DNA from: Oopsacas minuta
Taxonomy: Eukaryota > Porifera > Hexactinellida > Lyssacinosida > Leucopsacidae
DNA length: 64,000 bases
NCBI GenBank assembly: GCA_024704765.1
Contig: JAKMXF010000222.1
Coordinates: forward strand, 310,001-374,000
Direction of reading: 5' to 3'
Shown: positions 35,415 to 47,200 of the stretch, piece by piece
Layout: every line of letters begins with the position of its first letter
Numbering within the stretch: position 1 is the first letter of the stretch
Notes under the pieces: generated by a model
Databases searched by the model: none
The model's input: only the letters and a program-made list of their open reading frames with translations
Told to the model about the DNA's origin: nothing
Made by a program: the position numbers and the translations under genes

Positions 35415-38400
35415 TCAGCAGATATCCCCTTTTTTTACCTTTTTCTTCTGTTCAAAATGTTCTACATAAGCTGCTGGGAAAATTCCTCTTTCTATTCCAT
35501 CTGTCCCATGTAGCCAGCCGTCTCCTTCACTTCTGCTCACGAACACAAGCTGAAGAATAGTAAATAATATAATATAATATACTGTGTTCAAGTTGTATGG
35601 ACATTTTTGGTATTTTTCCTTGGAAAATTTTTTGCAAATTCCTTAAAACCCGTTTTGGTTTCTAAATAAAACAGGGCATATGCGCAGCGGAGGAGGGATG
35701 AAAGCATAGACCCCAACCATTTACTTTCCATATGCTGGTTATCATACCATTTTTACGGTTTATTGCAAAATATAGATAAGTAAAGATGATAGATTCTAAG
35801 AAAAATGACCCTAACATAACATCAAGTGGATGATTTGGGTAATTTACTAGAATGAATCAAAATATTCAAATAGGTAATACAAGTTATCGCTACATAAGCT
35901 GGTCACTTGGGGTGTGTGGATGAAAGTTCATGAAATCTTTAATCATTATTTCCATTACCCATTGGTCTAAACTCCAGACTAGGGACTAGGAACTAGGAGA
36001 CAAGACTATAACAATTATTACCTGTCCTAATTTAAGTTTGATCTCTTCTCTTGTTTGAGGTTGGAAGTCATAGAGTGCAATGTATATTTCTTCATTTTCT
36101 TCTAAAGTCTATTAGATACATGATTATATTATTTAATTGTTTTTCGTAATGTTGTATAACAGTAATATAATTATGACTTACATGGACGTAATTGTAGGGT
36201 ACAAATCCAGTTTTCCCTCTGAGAGTTGCCTAATATACAACAATTTTGTCAAAATATTTGAAAATAGTTACAAATATAGAGTGGTATTACCTGCCACCAA
36301 TCCCTATCTGCCCAATTCTTAAGCTCCATAATGTCCCCTTTCCTAAAAGCATCAATAGAAAATTATATATTTTTTGGCAGAATTGTGAATAATTAAAATA
36401 TTCATAATTTCAAAACTTTACTTGAAGCTGAGATCTTGAGTATCTTGTGCAGCATAATCGAATAGAGATACACATAATTTTACTTGTCCTTTCTAAACAA
36501 TAAAGAGCATTAGACTGATGGTAAATACAATTATATAAAACTCACAGATTTTTCTGTCATAGATTCTGATCTAGCTACAAGATCGTAATAAGCTAGATAA
36601 AGTAGTACACAGTATAGTAATTAGCAAGAGATACATTATTGAAATGGCTTTTATTAAATTCCATTGACTCAGTGGCGGTGCTAGGGCATACTTGCCGAGA
36701 TTCTCGGAATGTTACAAGGAACACAGGGAAGAAATCGCAAAATTCTATGTGCCATTTTCCCAAATAATAGCCTAAAATTGCATACCATATTTAAGGGAAA
36801 TTTTAAATAAATTCATTCCCAGGAAATTATTATCTGGAGTTGGTAAGTAAGAGGGAAAGGAGGTATAGTTATGATATGTCCTTAATAAAATACCTGGTGT
36901 AGCTATAGATAGAGGTTCAAATATCTCTTCTAATTGCTCATTAGGACTTTCAGATATTGTGTTAACAGGTGTTTCGCCATCCATATCTCCTCCATCTTGG
37001 AAACTAGACAGAGATATTGGTATTACTCGGGGATCAGGTGCTTTATACATGTTATCTTCAGCTAGATCAACACTAGGAACACGTTCATAGGGCTCTTCAT
37101 CACTGTCATCTAATGTTAAGGAGGAAAACATTGTGAGAAACTACACAAGCGTACTTTTTTAACACGGAAAGTATTTGCCCAAAATGAAAAACATACCATA
37201 TTGCAAATCTCCTCCCAAAAATTAATATATGTAAACAAATTTTTGTGTTCTCTAGGTTTCGCACAGCCGCACGGACGGAATGAAGTCGTACTCGTCCATG
37301 CCAATAGGGAAGTAGTTTCCAACCTGGGTCCAAGCGAATAAATTTCAATCTACAGTGTGGAACCTTCCACAGTTTTTAAGGAAATTCTAATCATAGTTGG
37401 AAATTTGTTCACAATAGACTCTAGTTAATACGAATAGTGTCAAGGGACTGTGTATATATGTTTTGTTTGTATTAACATAAGTCAGAGACTATGATTATAT
37501 ATTAGCAATGCATTATGTGCAAGATTTCGTGGAGCTGATAGAAGGCCTACCAGAAGAGGTCGTGGGTAAATTAAAGAAAATTAAAGAGCTAGATCAAGAA
37601 GTACAAACTTTACTCAGAAATATTCGTAAGAAAGAAACTATCTATTTTTCTGAAGCAGCTGATAAAACGGAAGAACAAAGAACATTTGAATCAAATAAAA
37701 TTTTAAAGGATTATGATGAAGTATCAAAAATCGGGTATACAAAAGTCAAATTAGCTTCAGAACTTGAAACACTTGCTGGACAATATTATAGAAAATTAGA
37801 GGGAGATTTGGAGAAATTTAAGAAGGAATTAGAAGCGGAGACACCAGGAATAACCGAAAAATTAGAACGTAAGAAACATATTGAACCTAATATATCATTA
37901 ATAGATGATTGGGTCGGAAGATTCTCTGAATCAAACAGCCCAGGTGGAATTGATCGACGTGAACAATCGCGATTTGAACCTGTATCGAATATATTTGATG
38001 AAACATTCCCCTATGAGCACGATAAATCGCTGTCAGGTCTCGAGCTAATGGATCAAGACGACAGTCTATTGAATGCACCGCAGAATATGGAAGAGATTTC
38101 TATCGTCCCTAGGCCCGGACAAACGATAGAATGGTTGCCACACAAAATCGATCCAAACGAACCAACATACTGTACATGTAACCAGGTGTCCTATGGAGAG
38201 ATGGTGGGCTGTGATAATCAAAAATGTCCCATTGAATGGTTCCACTATGCATGTGTCGGGATTAAAGAACCACCTACTGGTAATTGGTATTGTCCCTTGT
38301 GTAGAAGTATGCAGAAAAGACAAGATAGCGATCTTACGACTGATTAACTAGAAATTCATAGTCTTGTTTTGTATTAAAAATGTAAAATACAGGATATCCG

Positions 38401-41400
38401 TATTATATTGCGGTTTTTAATATAGCTTTAGTGGTAAACTGATTTGTGTGTACCTCATTGTATAATATTTCTGGGGAAAATGTTTAAAACACAAAGATTA
38501 GAACTTTCATTTAATTATTTATTATTAGAATATTCATTAGTAATCAGGATCTCACAGGTCAATTAATTTTATTTAGTCTACTTTCTGATGTATTCCATCC
38601 AAATCTGTAAATCCAGCTGGTCATTCAACGTGGTAAATTGATCAATTATGGATATTTTATGCGGAAAATCATTCGTTCGCACTCAAGGAAATTTCCTAAA
38701 AACCCTGACGTCACTTAATGTCTAAGTTTTGTTAACTTCTGCTACGACCTATTGGGCTAGTACACAAACTAATTTATGATCTGAATTATCCGCACCGAAA
38801 GAAAAGTCAAAATACAAATAAATAGCGAATGCATCAAATGAATGAAATATTACCAATTTGACTTTCTTTTGATTTGTTTGGTGTATTGGCATTTGAATCT
38901 CTTTTCTATATAAATCAAACAGAAAATAACAAATAAGAGATTTTGAATTTCTTACTTTTTGTGAAGGCTCTTTATCTCTAATAGGAATTCCATTACAGTA
39001 TGATATGTTATTCTGACATTTCCTGTGTAGACGCATGTAACAGATTTCACATTTCATTTCACTCTTAATTACGCCTGCAAAAATTATGAAAATCTTTCAA
39101 AAAATTGATTAAAATAACTGACATTTGACTTACTGAGTTGTTCATTGCAATAATCACATTTTTTAAATTTCTTATAATTAAAAGAAATAAGTAGATGGAG
39201 TCTCTCTATCGGTTCTGTTTGATTTGAAATTGGTAGAGAAGCTGTTTTAGAGTTAGATTGAGGTGAATCAAGAGCCTCAAATAAACTAGCCTAAAATTAA
39301 AGACAAATTAAAGATACAGTAAGTGGAATTCGATAGATAATCCTTGAAATTCTGAATTGTAACAAACCTTTCCATCTAAAGTTTCTAAATTACATTCTGA
39401 GAACATAACCTCTATCTTTTTCGTTAGCATTGCTCCCTCTATATCAGCTTTATTACCATACTCAGGTGACTGATCATACTGCTTGTATAGATCTCTAATT
39501 GAGTTGTATTCTTTGGTTAGATTTGATATTTGTCTGTTTAGGGATAATTTCTAAAAGAATAATATAAACTTAATATAATCGATAAAAACATAGGAACATT
39601 ATAGAATCTTATAATTCTGTTTGAGCAATGCAAATCTAACAAACTCTATTAATGAGAGTGTCTGTACATACATACAATTAAGCATACTTTAAGATTTCAC
39701 CAGGGAAGATCCATTGGGAGGCTAAGAGGGCTGAAGACCCCCCTCCCCTGTATAAAGAAATTACCGAAGACACCCATAAAGTGCTCTCTCCCCTCCCTTT
39801 GGAACAATCCTGAATCCGCCCCTGCCCTATCTGGCTGTCATAGTCAGGTTTAACTACCATATCCTCTCTACTATATGAAATACCAGTTTACCTTTTGTCT
39901 AACTTCACTACTTCTGTGTGTTAGAGCTTGTTGTGTTTGTCTTGAAATAATTAAGTTATCTGTCATTACACTCTAGAATTACAATTAGTTAATACAAAAC
40001 TACCGAAAACAGCTGATTGAATAATTCACTGACCTCTCCTGGATTTAGATTCATATCTGGATCTTGAAACACGAATCTGATAGGTTCAGGTATTTTCGAA
40101 GAATTCTGTAGTTTAACAAAATGCGAAATATCTCGCGAGAAGCTAACATTACACAAAACATCAGAAAGTGTGTCAAATCTACCAACAATTTTCTTCAACT
40201 ACGAACAACAGTATAAATAGAGGAGAATTGAAATAATTCCTTATATGGAAATTACCAACAACTGACCCTGTTTAAAAATTAACTAACCATATGATTGCTC
40301 TGAGAAATATAATAATTGAGAGAAGATTTGAATTCATTGCTCAAAGTATGTAACAGTTCTTCCACACACTATATTAGATAGAAAAAATTGAAAAGCAGGC
40401 CAAATAGATAACTATGTGAATATCAAAATCAGCTGTTTCGACTGAACCAAATTTCCCCATTTTGTTGGTAATATAATTTATCTATAATATTACGTCTAAT
40501 AGCGATATTAAATGAGTTTTGTGATAAGAGTAACTGAAGGCGTTTGAAGCTCCAAGTTGTAGGACATAGTCATTATGTGAGTTGTGACATTGAAGAGTTA
40601 AAGATTCCTAAACAAACAATTTGTTAAATATTATGACGTATATGATAAATCATTTGATATATACCTTTAATGCTGGTTTAACATTTGGTGAATTAACTTT
40701 AGTATGATTCTCTGCATATTCTTTGTAAAGCTATGAGGATTGGTATTACATGATTGTTATATTAATTCATTAGTAAGAGTGTATGTACCTTTTGATTCTC
40801 TTCTTTTTGTCTGTTTAAATCGAATGCGAACTCTTCTCTAGCTTGAAAGGTCTACGAATAAATTGTAGTAAAGGAGTAATCGACCTGAACAAGCCTAGCC
40901 GGAATGGAGCATTTATCAGGTTTATGTAATTCTAATATTTCAAAGGTTATAATTCTAAAAAATATATTATTACCACTACATATATACAGTGGAACCCCGG
41001 AAATACGGTCATCCACGGGACCGAGAAAAATGGCCATAATTGTGAAACTTGTTAATGTATATAGTATATTAAACGGGACTTTAAACAGTGGCCGGTATAT
41101 CGAGGTGGCCGCTATTCTGGGGTGGCCGTTAAGCGGGGTTCCACTGTATGTGCAATTGCTAGAAAAATGTTAATTCCAATAAGACAAATATTCAAATAAT
41201 GAGTATAAAGTCAAGCTAGTCGATAGAATTCGTAATATACTAAAAAATATTATAAATTCTTTTCGAGCTAGAATTAATATATTTGCCTTTTTGAGTAGCT
41301 CTTTCTTTTGAGAAGCAATAGCCCTTAGAGGTAATGAAATACGTTCTCTGAGTGTTTGTGAGAATTCCTGATAAGCTAATGATTGTTGTTCTACTTCTCC

Positions 41401-42584
41401 AACCATTGATTCCCAATAACTGAAAAGAGATCCAGCACAAAAATATCTATTTACAAATGTGCAGAAAATAACATTGTTCATAGCCTAAACAAGGTACAGT
41501 CAACTCCTATTTTATAGAACAGAGTTATATCGTAATCTGAAATTGTATAAATATGATCCCAAACGAAGGTTGCAACCGAATATCAGTATTCGGTATTCGG
41601 TTGATGTAACCGAATATTATCAGTAGTATTCGGTTAAGCAACTATTCATGAATACTGATATTCAGTTTGATTGGTTTCAACCTTGTCCCAAACCAAAGTA
41701 CAAATTCAAAGTAACATATCGTCGGTGATATCGAACTCCGCTTAAGTATAAGTAATTATCGCGGTCTCTTGGGCTTCAATATAACGGGAACAACAATTCA
41801 AATTCTAACTTACCTTTCTCTCTTTAAATCATTGTTCTTTGAAATATATTGTTTCACAAGGCCATGTAAGCTCCTTGAATAGTTCTCATTTAGTTCTGAT
41901 AATTTCTTGAAAAAATCACTCACTAATAATACATATTTTCAATTCAAATTTTAGCAAATAAATAGTTATGCAAAAAGGTTAGCTAAGAAAGATAACTTTT
42001 ACTAATAATTATAACAATTCAATATTAACAAGGATTAGTTAAGACTGTTAAGTGATTATAATTCTCAAGATGAGGTTGTGAAAATTATAAGCGGAAACTC
42101 TCATCCACTGTGAAATCTCCACATATGGGGAAGTTCTGGACACGGAGCGAATTCCTAGTCCCATACAAATCCCTAAACAGGGAAACGGAGTAGCCCAGTT
42201 AAAATCAGCATTCGTACAATTGTACCAGTTCCCCTCACTAACTATAACTCTAAATATATTGAATTTATTACCTGATTCAGCAAATTTTATCGCCAACGAA
42301 GCATGCCCTCTTGTATTATCTATTAGATGTGGTATATCTCTCAAATTTTGCATACCAACTTCATCTTCAAGAATAGAAATTGGTCTGTTGAACTTAGTAG
42401 AACGAGAGAACATTGATTCTGACCTCACACGACCAGAATGCCCCGATAAACTATTAGAATATGAACCGCTGAGACTCATACATTTCGGTAATTTCGGCAG
42501 AGGCGGTGCAGTATCTGAACCTTCATCAGTTATGACCTCATCTATTTTAGCGTATATTTCTCCATCCTCAGGTGTTGTAGTCAT
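35415..42584 (-). CDS. F-BAR / C1 / SH3 / SH3 protein, Bzz1/FCHSD-like (20 exons)
   Basis: Twenty exons, all closing in phase, give 763 residues: 42584-42272, 41922-41814, 41419-41287, 40851-40789, 40730-40665, 40607-40494, 40368-40288, 40198-40034, 39972-39892, 39550-39368, 39290-39134, 39074-38956, 38905-38854, 37109-36894, 36592-36546, 36492-36422, 36342-36291, 36229-36182, 36108-36022 and 35549-35415. A Ser-rich head is followed by an F-BAR domain (about 85-350; FFKKLSELNENYSRSLHGL, HNDYVLQLGASNAF), coiled coil, a C1 zinc finger (His468, H-x12-C-x2-C-x12-C-x2-C-x4-H-x2-C-x6-C), then SH3 (SLFDYAAQD...WW...GFVPYNYV) and SH3 (IALYDFQPQ...GDGWLHG...GIFPAAYV). Such proteins bend membranes and recruit WASP-driven actin assembly. 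The intron after exon 3 uses a GC donor. The intron 37110-38853 contains ING3 on the other strand. Confidence 0.88.
37508..38347 (+). CDS. ING3: Inhibitor of growth protein ING3
   Basis: Single exon, 279 residues; human ING3 has about 418, the difference being a shorter Ser-rich middle. ING3 is a subunit of the NuA4/TIP60 histone acetyltransferase complex and reads H3K4me3. The N-terminal ING helices begin MHYVQDFVELIEGLP, as in ING3, and include ELEAETPGITEKLERKK. The C-terminal PHD finger (about 218-266) has CTCNQVSYGEMVGCDN, CPIEWFHYACVG and GNWYCPLC with all eight zinc ligands and the aromatic methyl-lysine pocket. It sits entirely within intron 13 of the F-BAR gene, antisense. Confidence 0.95.
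   Translation: MHYVQDFVELIEGLPEEVVGKLKKIKELDQEVQTLLRNIRKKETIYFSEAADKTEEQRTFESNKILKDYDEVSKIGYTKVKLASELETLAGQYYRKLEGDLEKFKKELEAETPGITEKLERKKHIEPNISLIDDWVGRFSESNSPGGIDRREQSRFEPVSNIFDETFPYEHDKSLSGLELMDQDDSLLNAPQNMEEISIVPRPGQTIEWLPHKIDPNEPTYCTCNQVSYGEMVGCDNQKCPIEWFHYACVGIKEPPTGNWYCPLCRSMQKRQDSDLTTD
40987..41146. mobile_element. Pogo-like MITE (CAGTGGAACCCCG)
   Basis: 160 bp with termini CAGTGGAACCCCGGAAATAC and (reverse complement) CAGTGGAACCCCGCTTAAC, flanked by TA on both sides. Lies in an intron of the F-BAR gene. Confidence 0.8.
41565..41685. mobile_element. hAT-like MITE, copy 1, with perfect 8-bp target duplication
   Basis: Termini GAAGGTTGCAACCGAAT and (reverse complement) CAAGGTTGAAACCAATC. 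Flanks TCCCAAAC at 41557-41564 and 41686-41693 are identical. The middle holds inverted units of ACCGAATATTATCAGTAGTA. It appears inserted in an older pogo-like element that begins CAGTCAACTCCTATTTTAT near 41496. Confidence 0.85.
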
Positions 42585-44290
42585 TGATATTAGAAGCTAA
42601 TAATATTTTTAGATATTAGAATTGCATTAATTATAAATACATAATTCTAAAAGATTCCATATGAATACATGTGTAATTGTTAATTTTGAGTTTCTATAAT
42701 TCTATTAGTTGTGCATGGATATATATTCTCATTATTTTCTCACAATTGCTCATATATTCTTATTGAAATCAACGAACTATAAAGCTGCATTTTATGGAGT
42801 AATCAAAGTTGGTCCGGTTGAACTTGACCAACCAGACCGTCCAGTCACCTACGACCACGATCATCCGAACTCGTTTTCAACGTAAATCATTCAGGTAATG
42901 CATTGCAATCCGAGAATAACATATCAACGTCAGCGTTTCAGATTCGTAGACTTGTCTATACTCAGACGTAATTATCTAAACTTCTAAAGTACATAAATGG
43001 AATAACAATGTAACAGATACAGAATTTAAGTAATTACGTAGTTTCAAACAACGTATATATCATATCAATGGAAATTTATACAAGTCAAACTGTAATATTA
43101 TTCAATTCCAAATTATGTGAAAGACGCTTCGTTAATATATTCAATGTTCTACCTCATAATACATATTAGTGGATGCTGTATTGAATTATTAATAGAGTAT
43201 TATGATTTGTGTAATATCTCTCAATGACTTGAATTGAAAGAATAATTAGCATTTATGAAATTGTGTAATAAATTTGCGGAAATCATTTTTGCACAAAATA
43301 GATTGTAAGCAAATTCATATTCAATATTTGAATAAGTTTTGTAATCAAATTCTCTTTAGCTACAGGTATACTGTTTTTAAAGCAATTTGGAGTTCTACAA
43401 GAGTATAAGCAATTCAGATGCTTTTAAGTAATATCACAAACAGTATAACTCGTATAAGACATACCTCTACGGGAAAGAAAAATTAGTACATACTTTCCGC
43501 GGTAGTTTTATACGATTATAGAGATTATATTAAACTCAATGGGAACTAATTTATTAGTTTGAAAGAAGTACAGTTGTACCTCTATAAGTGGGGGCTTTGA
43601 TTCAAAATGTATAGCCACTTCCTCCAACTATTATAATATATGCCCTAAGGTTGGTGGTTGAAAATAACAATTGTAACAAATTCTCTTATGAGAAACCCAA
43701 AAAGTTCAATTCATCAAAGCGATAAATACGTGGTTTTTCCAAATTTAGTGCAACACTGATTATTTAAAAGAAATTCATCGTAGAATTCCCCAATTATAGA
43801 TGAAATTTCAATGGTGTGAGGCATAAGTATCTCTAAAGTATGCCCATTCCCCACTCCCTGCGTATAGAGACCCCTTTTATAGAGATTGCACTGTAGTACA
43901 TATTTAATCGAGCGTACGTCCTATCCGAGTTCTATTACAATAACTTACATTAAATCAATTTTTGCATGGATAAACGGTGTCCCAATTAGCGGTGTCGATA
44001 GTATATTTTTGGTTGTTCAGTGTGCAATCGAAAAGTCGTGGATATTTAGTCATATATTCTCTGATAATATTTGTCTATCCACATACGTATCATCAGTTTA
44101 ATCATCCGATTTATACATTAAATAAAATTTTGCATGAATAGAAATACCAATTATACCAATCATATTACATTAAAAGAACAAACTTATTAAAATTATCATA
44201 TGAAACAGAACAACTTGATAATTCCGCTACAAAACTAAGGGGTTGTGTTAAAAATATATCTGTCAATAGAAGGATAGAATTCTGTTTGTT
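42585..44290. other. Gene-free stretch between the F-BAR and RhoGAP genes
   Basis: Non-coding. It holds the MITE at 43571-43893 and, near 42585, the upstream region of the minus-strand F-BAR gene. Confidence 0.5.
43571..43893. mobile_element. Pogo-like MITE, 323 bp
   Basis: Termini CAGTTGTACCTCTATAAG and (reverse complement) CAGTGCAATCTCTATAAAA, with TA on both flanks. No ORF inside. Confidence 0.7.
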
Positions 44291-47200
44291 TCATTGTTTG
44301 TAAATTTCATCAACATTATCAATTAGAATCTTTAGCATTAGGTTAGCGTTCCCTGCGTTAACTGATGGGAATATACTCAGACCGCATGATGTAGCTATTG
44401 CGCCGGTACACATCTTGTTTTCCTTTTCATGTTCCGAAACCTATACAAATGTAAAATATATAAATTCCATACTCGTTGTAAGAGGAATTCAGAATTTTAT
44501 TTTGAGTTTTGAATTTTCAAAATTATTATATTTTAATGTGTTTACCTCTTTAAATAAGTATAGAACTTCTTTCATTATAAACTGTTGTTCAGGAGCTATT
44601 CTCTCAATCACAGAAGATATTTCTTCAATCTAAAATATACAAAATAAATATCAACAAAAAATCAAATTTTGCGACTGATATGGATATGTCCTGCCTATCT
44701 AAACAGTTTTTTCGCGAGGATTTAATTGCCATTTAACCATATAATTTCATATGTACAATAGATTCGCACTGATTAGCTGTTGTCAATACCCTATTTTATA
44801 ACTTACATTCTTTTGCCTCACAGCTGTATACATATCACATGCTTCTCTCTTGGGTAATAATCCACAGTTTTCTTTAATGTGCTGTTTCAGTAGAGTAGAA
44901 ATATTGTTAGGGTCAAGTTCTTCATTAAGATCAGGCTTCATGGCTAAAAATTATATAAATAATAAAGTACTAATAAACACTGTATTTTTTCTATTTTTGC
45001 AAACACACAAATATATTCATGGACAATAGTATTCAGGGTTCCAGAAAAATGCAGGTTTTTTGGGCACAAGGATTATAGCATTATGGGCATTGCTAAAATA
45101 CCGTCAAACTTGTCTATAACGGCTAGTGAAGGGACTATCCAAAAGTGACCGCTAAGCAGTTTCCACTGTCTATTGAGACTGTTATGGAAAATAGTGCATC
45201 GCGGAAAATTCAAATTATACAACTCACAATAATCAAATTGTTTGTGATACAGCTTGACTTGGTTCAAATCTCCTGGAATACGGAATATACCTTCTTCTCT
45301 GAGAGATATTGATTTCTTTAAATAAGCTACACATTCTGCCACTAAAACTGTATTCAAACCGATAATCTTATTAACACCAGTTGTTCCTAAATAATGAAAA
45401 AATTAAATACATTTTACATCACAAAATAATACGAATATTTTAATAAAACATACTTAGTTTATTGCAGTTCTTATCAGGCTTGGACCTTCGTGAATCAACA
45501 TTTAAATGGCCACGTATAGCACCAATTATAGAATTCCTTATACTCTTTAAGTTATCCATTTAGAAACTTGAATTTTTTGTATTTATAATATTATTCTCTA
45601 GATTTACTCTATTTATACTAATTCATGCTATGCGGATTATAATGCATAATTATATAAAGCTTGAGTTAATATTGAAAATAAATAAATTTCAATACTAACA
45701 TTATCCAATATGAGCTAATATTTCTATTGAATTGAATATAATTATTTTTAATAGTAAACACAGTTAATGCACATATATTAAGTAATTTGCTATTCGCTAT
45801 CTTTACCAATAACTGACAGATATGTAAATATCATATCAGGTAATACGTCAACCAAAATATGCTTTTACAAGCATTAAAAACTTAACACAATCTAACCAAA
45901 TTAAAGTATTTTTAAGAGTGGAAAAGATACGTCAGATCTGGAGAAATATTAGCAGCTATTTATACAGAGTCTACAGTGGAACATAGTTAATACGAATTTC
46001 TGGATAAGAGGAACAAATATTTACACCCATCATGCCCCCGCAATGGTTATTCAATTGGTATTACTCCGATTAATACAATCCCCGTATAAAGCGAACAAAG
46101 TTTCGCCGTCCTCTGGTCTTCGTATTAACCACTGTATTTGTAAACCTACTAAAGCACATACGTATGCCGAAAATGCCTGAATCAACAATTCATGAAGTGG
46201 ACAGTTTACAATAATGTATGTATATTTAATTTTTTGACTCTATATGGTAAGAATGCATCATTGAAAGTAGAATAGAGCTAATCACAAATAATACATACGG
46301 GGTCCTATTATATATTTTGATTTGTAGCCAATTCCTAAGTAATAATCAAATGAAAAATTCCGATAATAATTCCAAAGAAGCTTAAATGATATTATTTGAG
46401 GAAAAGTCTAAGAATTTTAAGTAACTTGTTTCATTTGTTATAAACGGAAAATAATTATTCTGCGTATATTGATAATTTGTAATCGTTTTGGAGGTAAGTA
46501 CGTATTCTACTGTAAGATATTGAACAATATTTTAAAATAATTTTCTGCTAGATAACTCTATTTAACGTAATTAATAGAATAATTAAAATCTAACTCCATA
46601 AAGGAAAATGAATATACAATTAAAATGTATTCCTGCAAAAGTCAACCTCAAACAATGTAATATTACACAAATTATTGTAAGTGTTTCATCAAAATATGTG
46701 AGTTATTGAATCAAAAAATGTAAGCAGATTTATCGATAGTAGCCAGTTTATCAACTTTCCAAAAGTAATAATCACATTTTCCAAAACAAATTTGAAAATA
46801 AGCAAAATATATTTTTGTAACTGTCCCAGATTTGTCATAATTTACACAATTTATATTGGGACTAGAAAACTTACAGATGGCCAGTTAGTTAGTACCAAGG
46901 TCGCAACCGAATATTATCAGTAGTATTCGGTTGATTTAACCGATCATTATCAGTATTCAGTTGAGCAAACCGAATAATATCAGTATTCGGTTAGGCTACT
47001 ATTCATGAATACTGATATTCGGCTTGAGCGGTTTCAACCTTGGTTAGTACCTTGTAGAAGTATACGATACTTTAACCTATAATCTATCTAATAGATGAGT
47101 CACAAAGTTGTCAAAAGGTGAGATATTCAAATTCTGTAACTCAAGAAGTATTTAAAACGGTAGACGCCACGCATGGTCACTCTGATCTCGGGGTCAGGAC

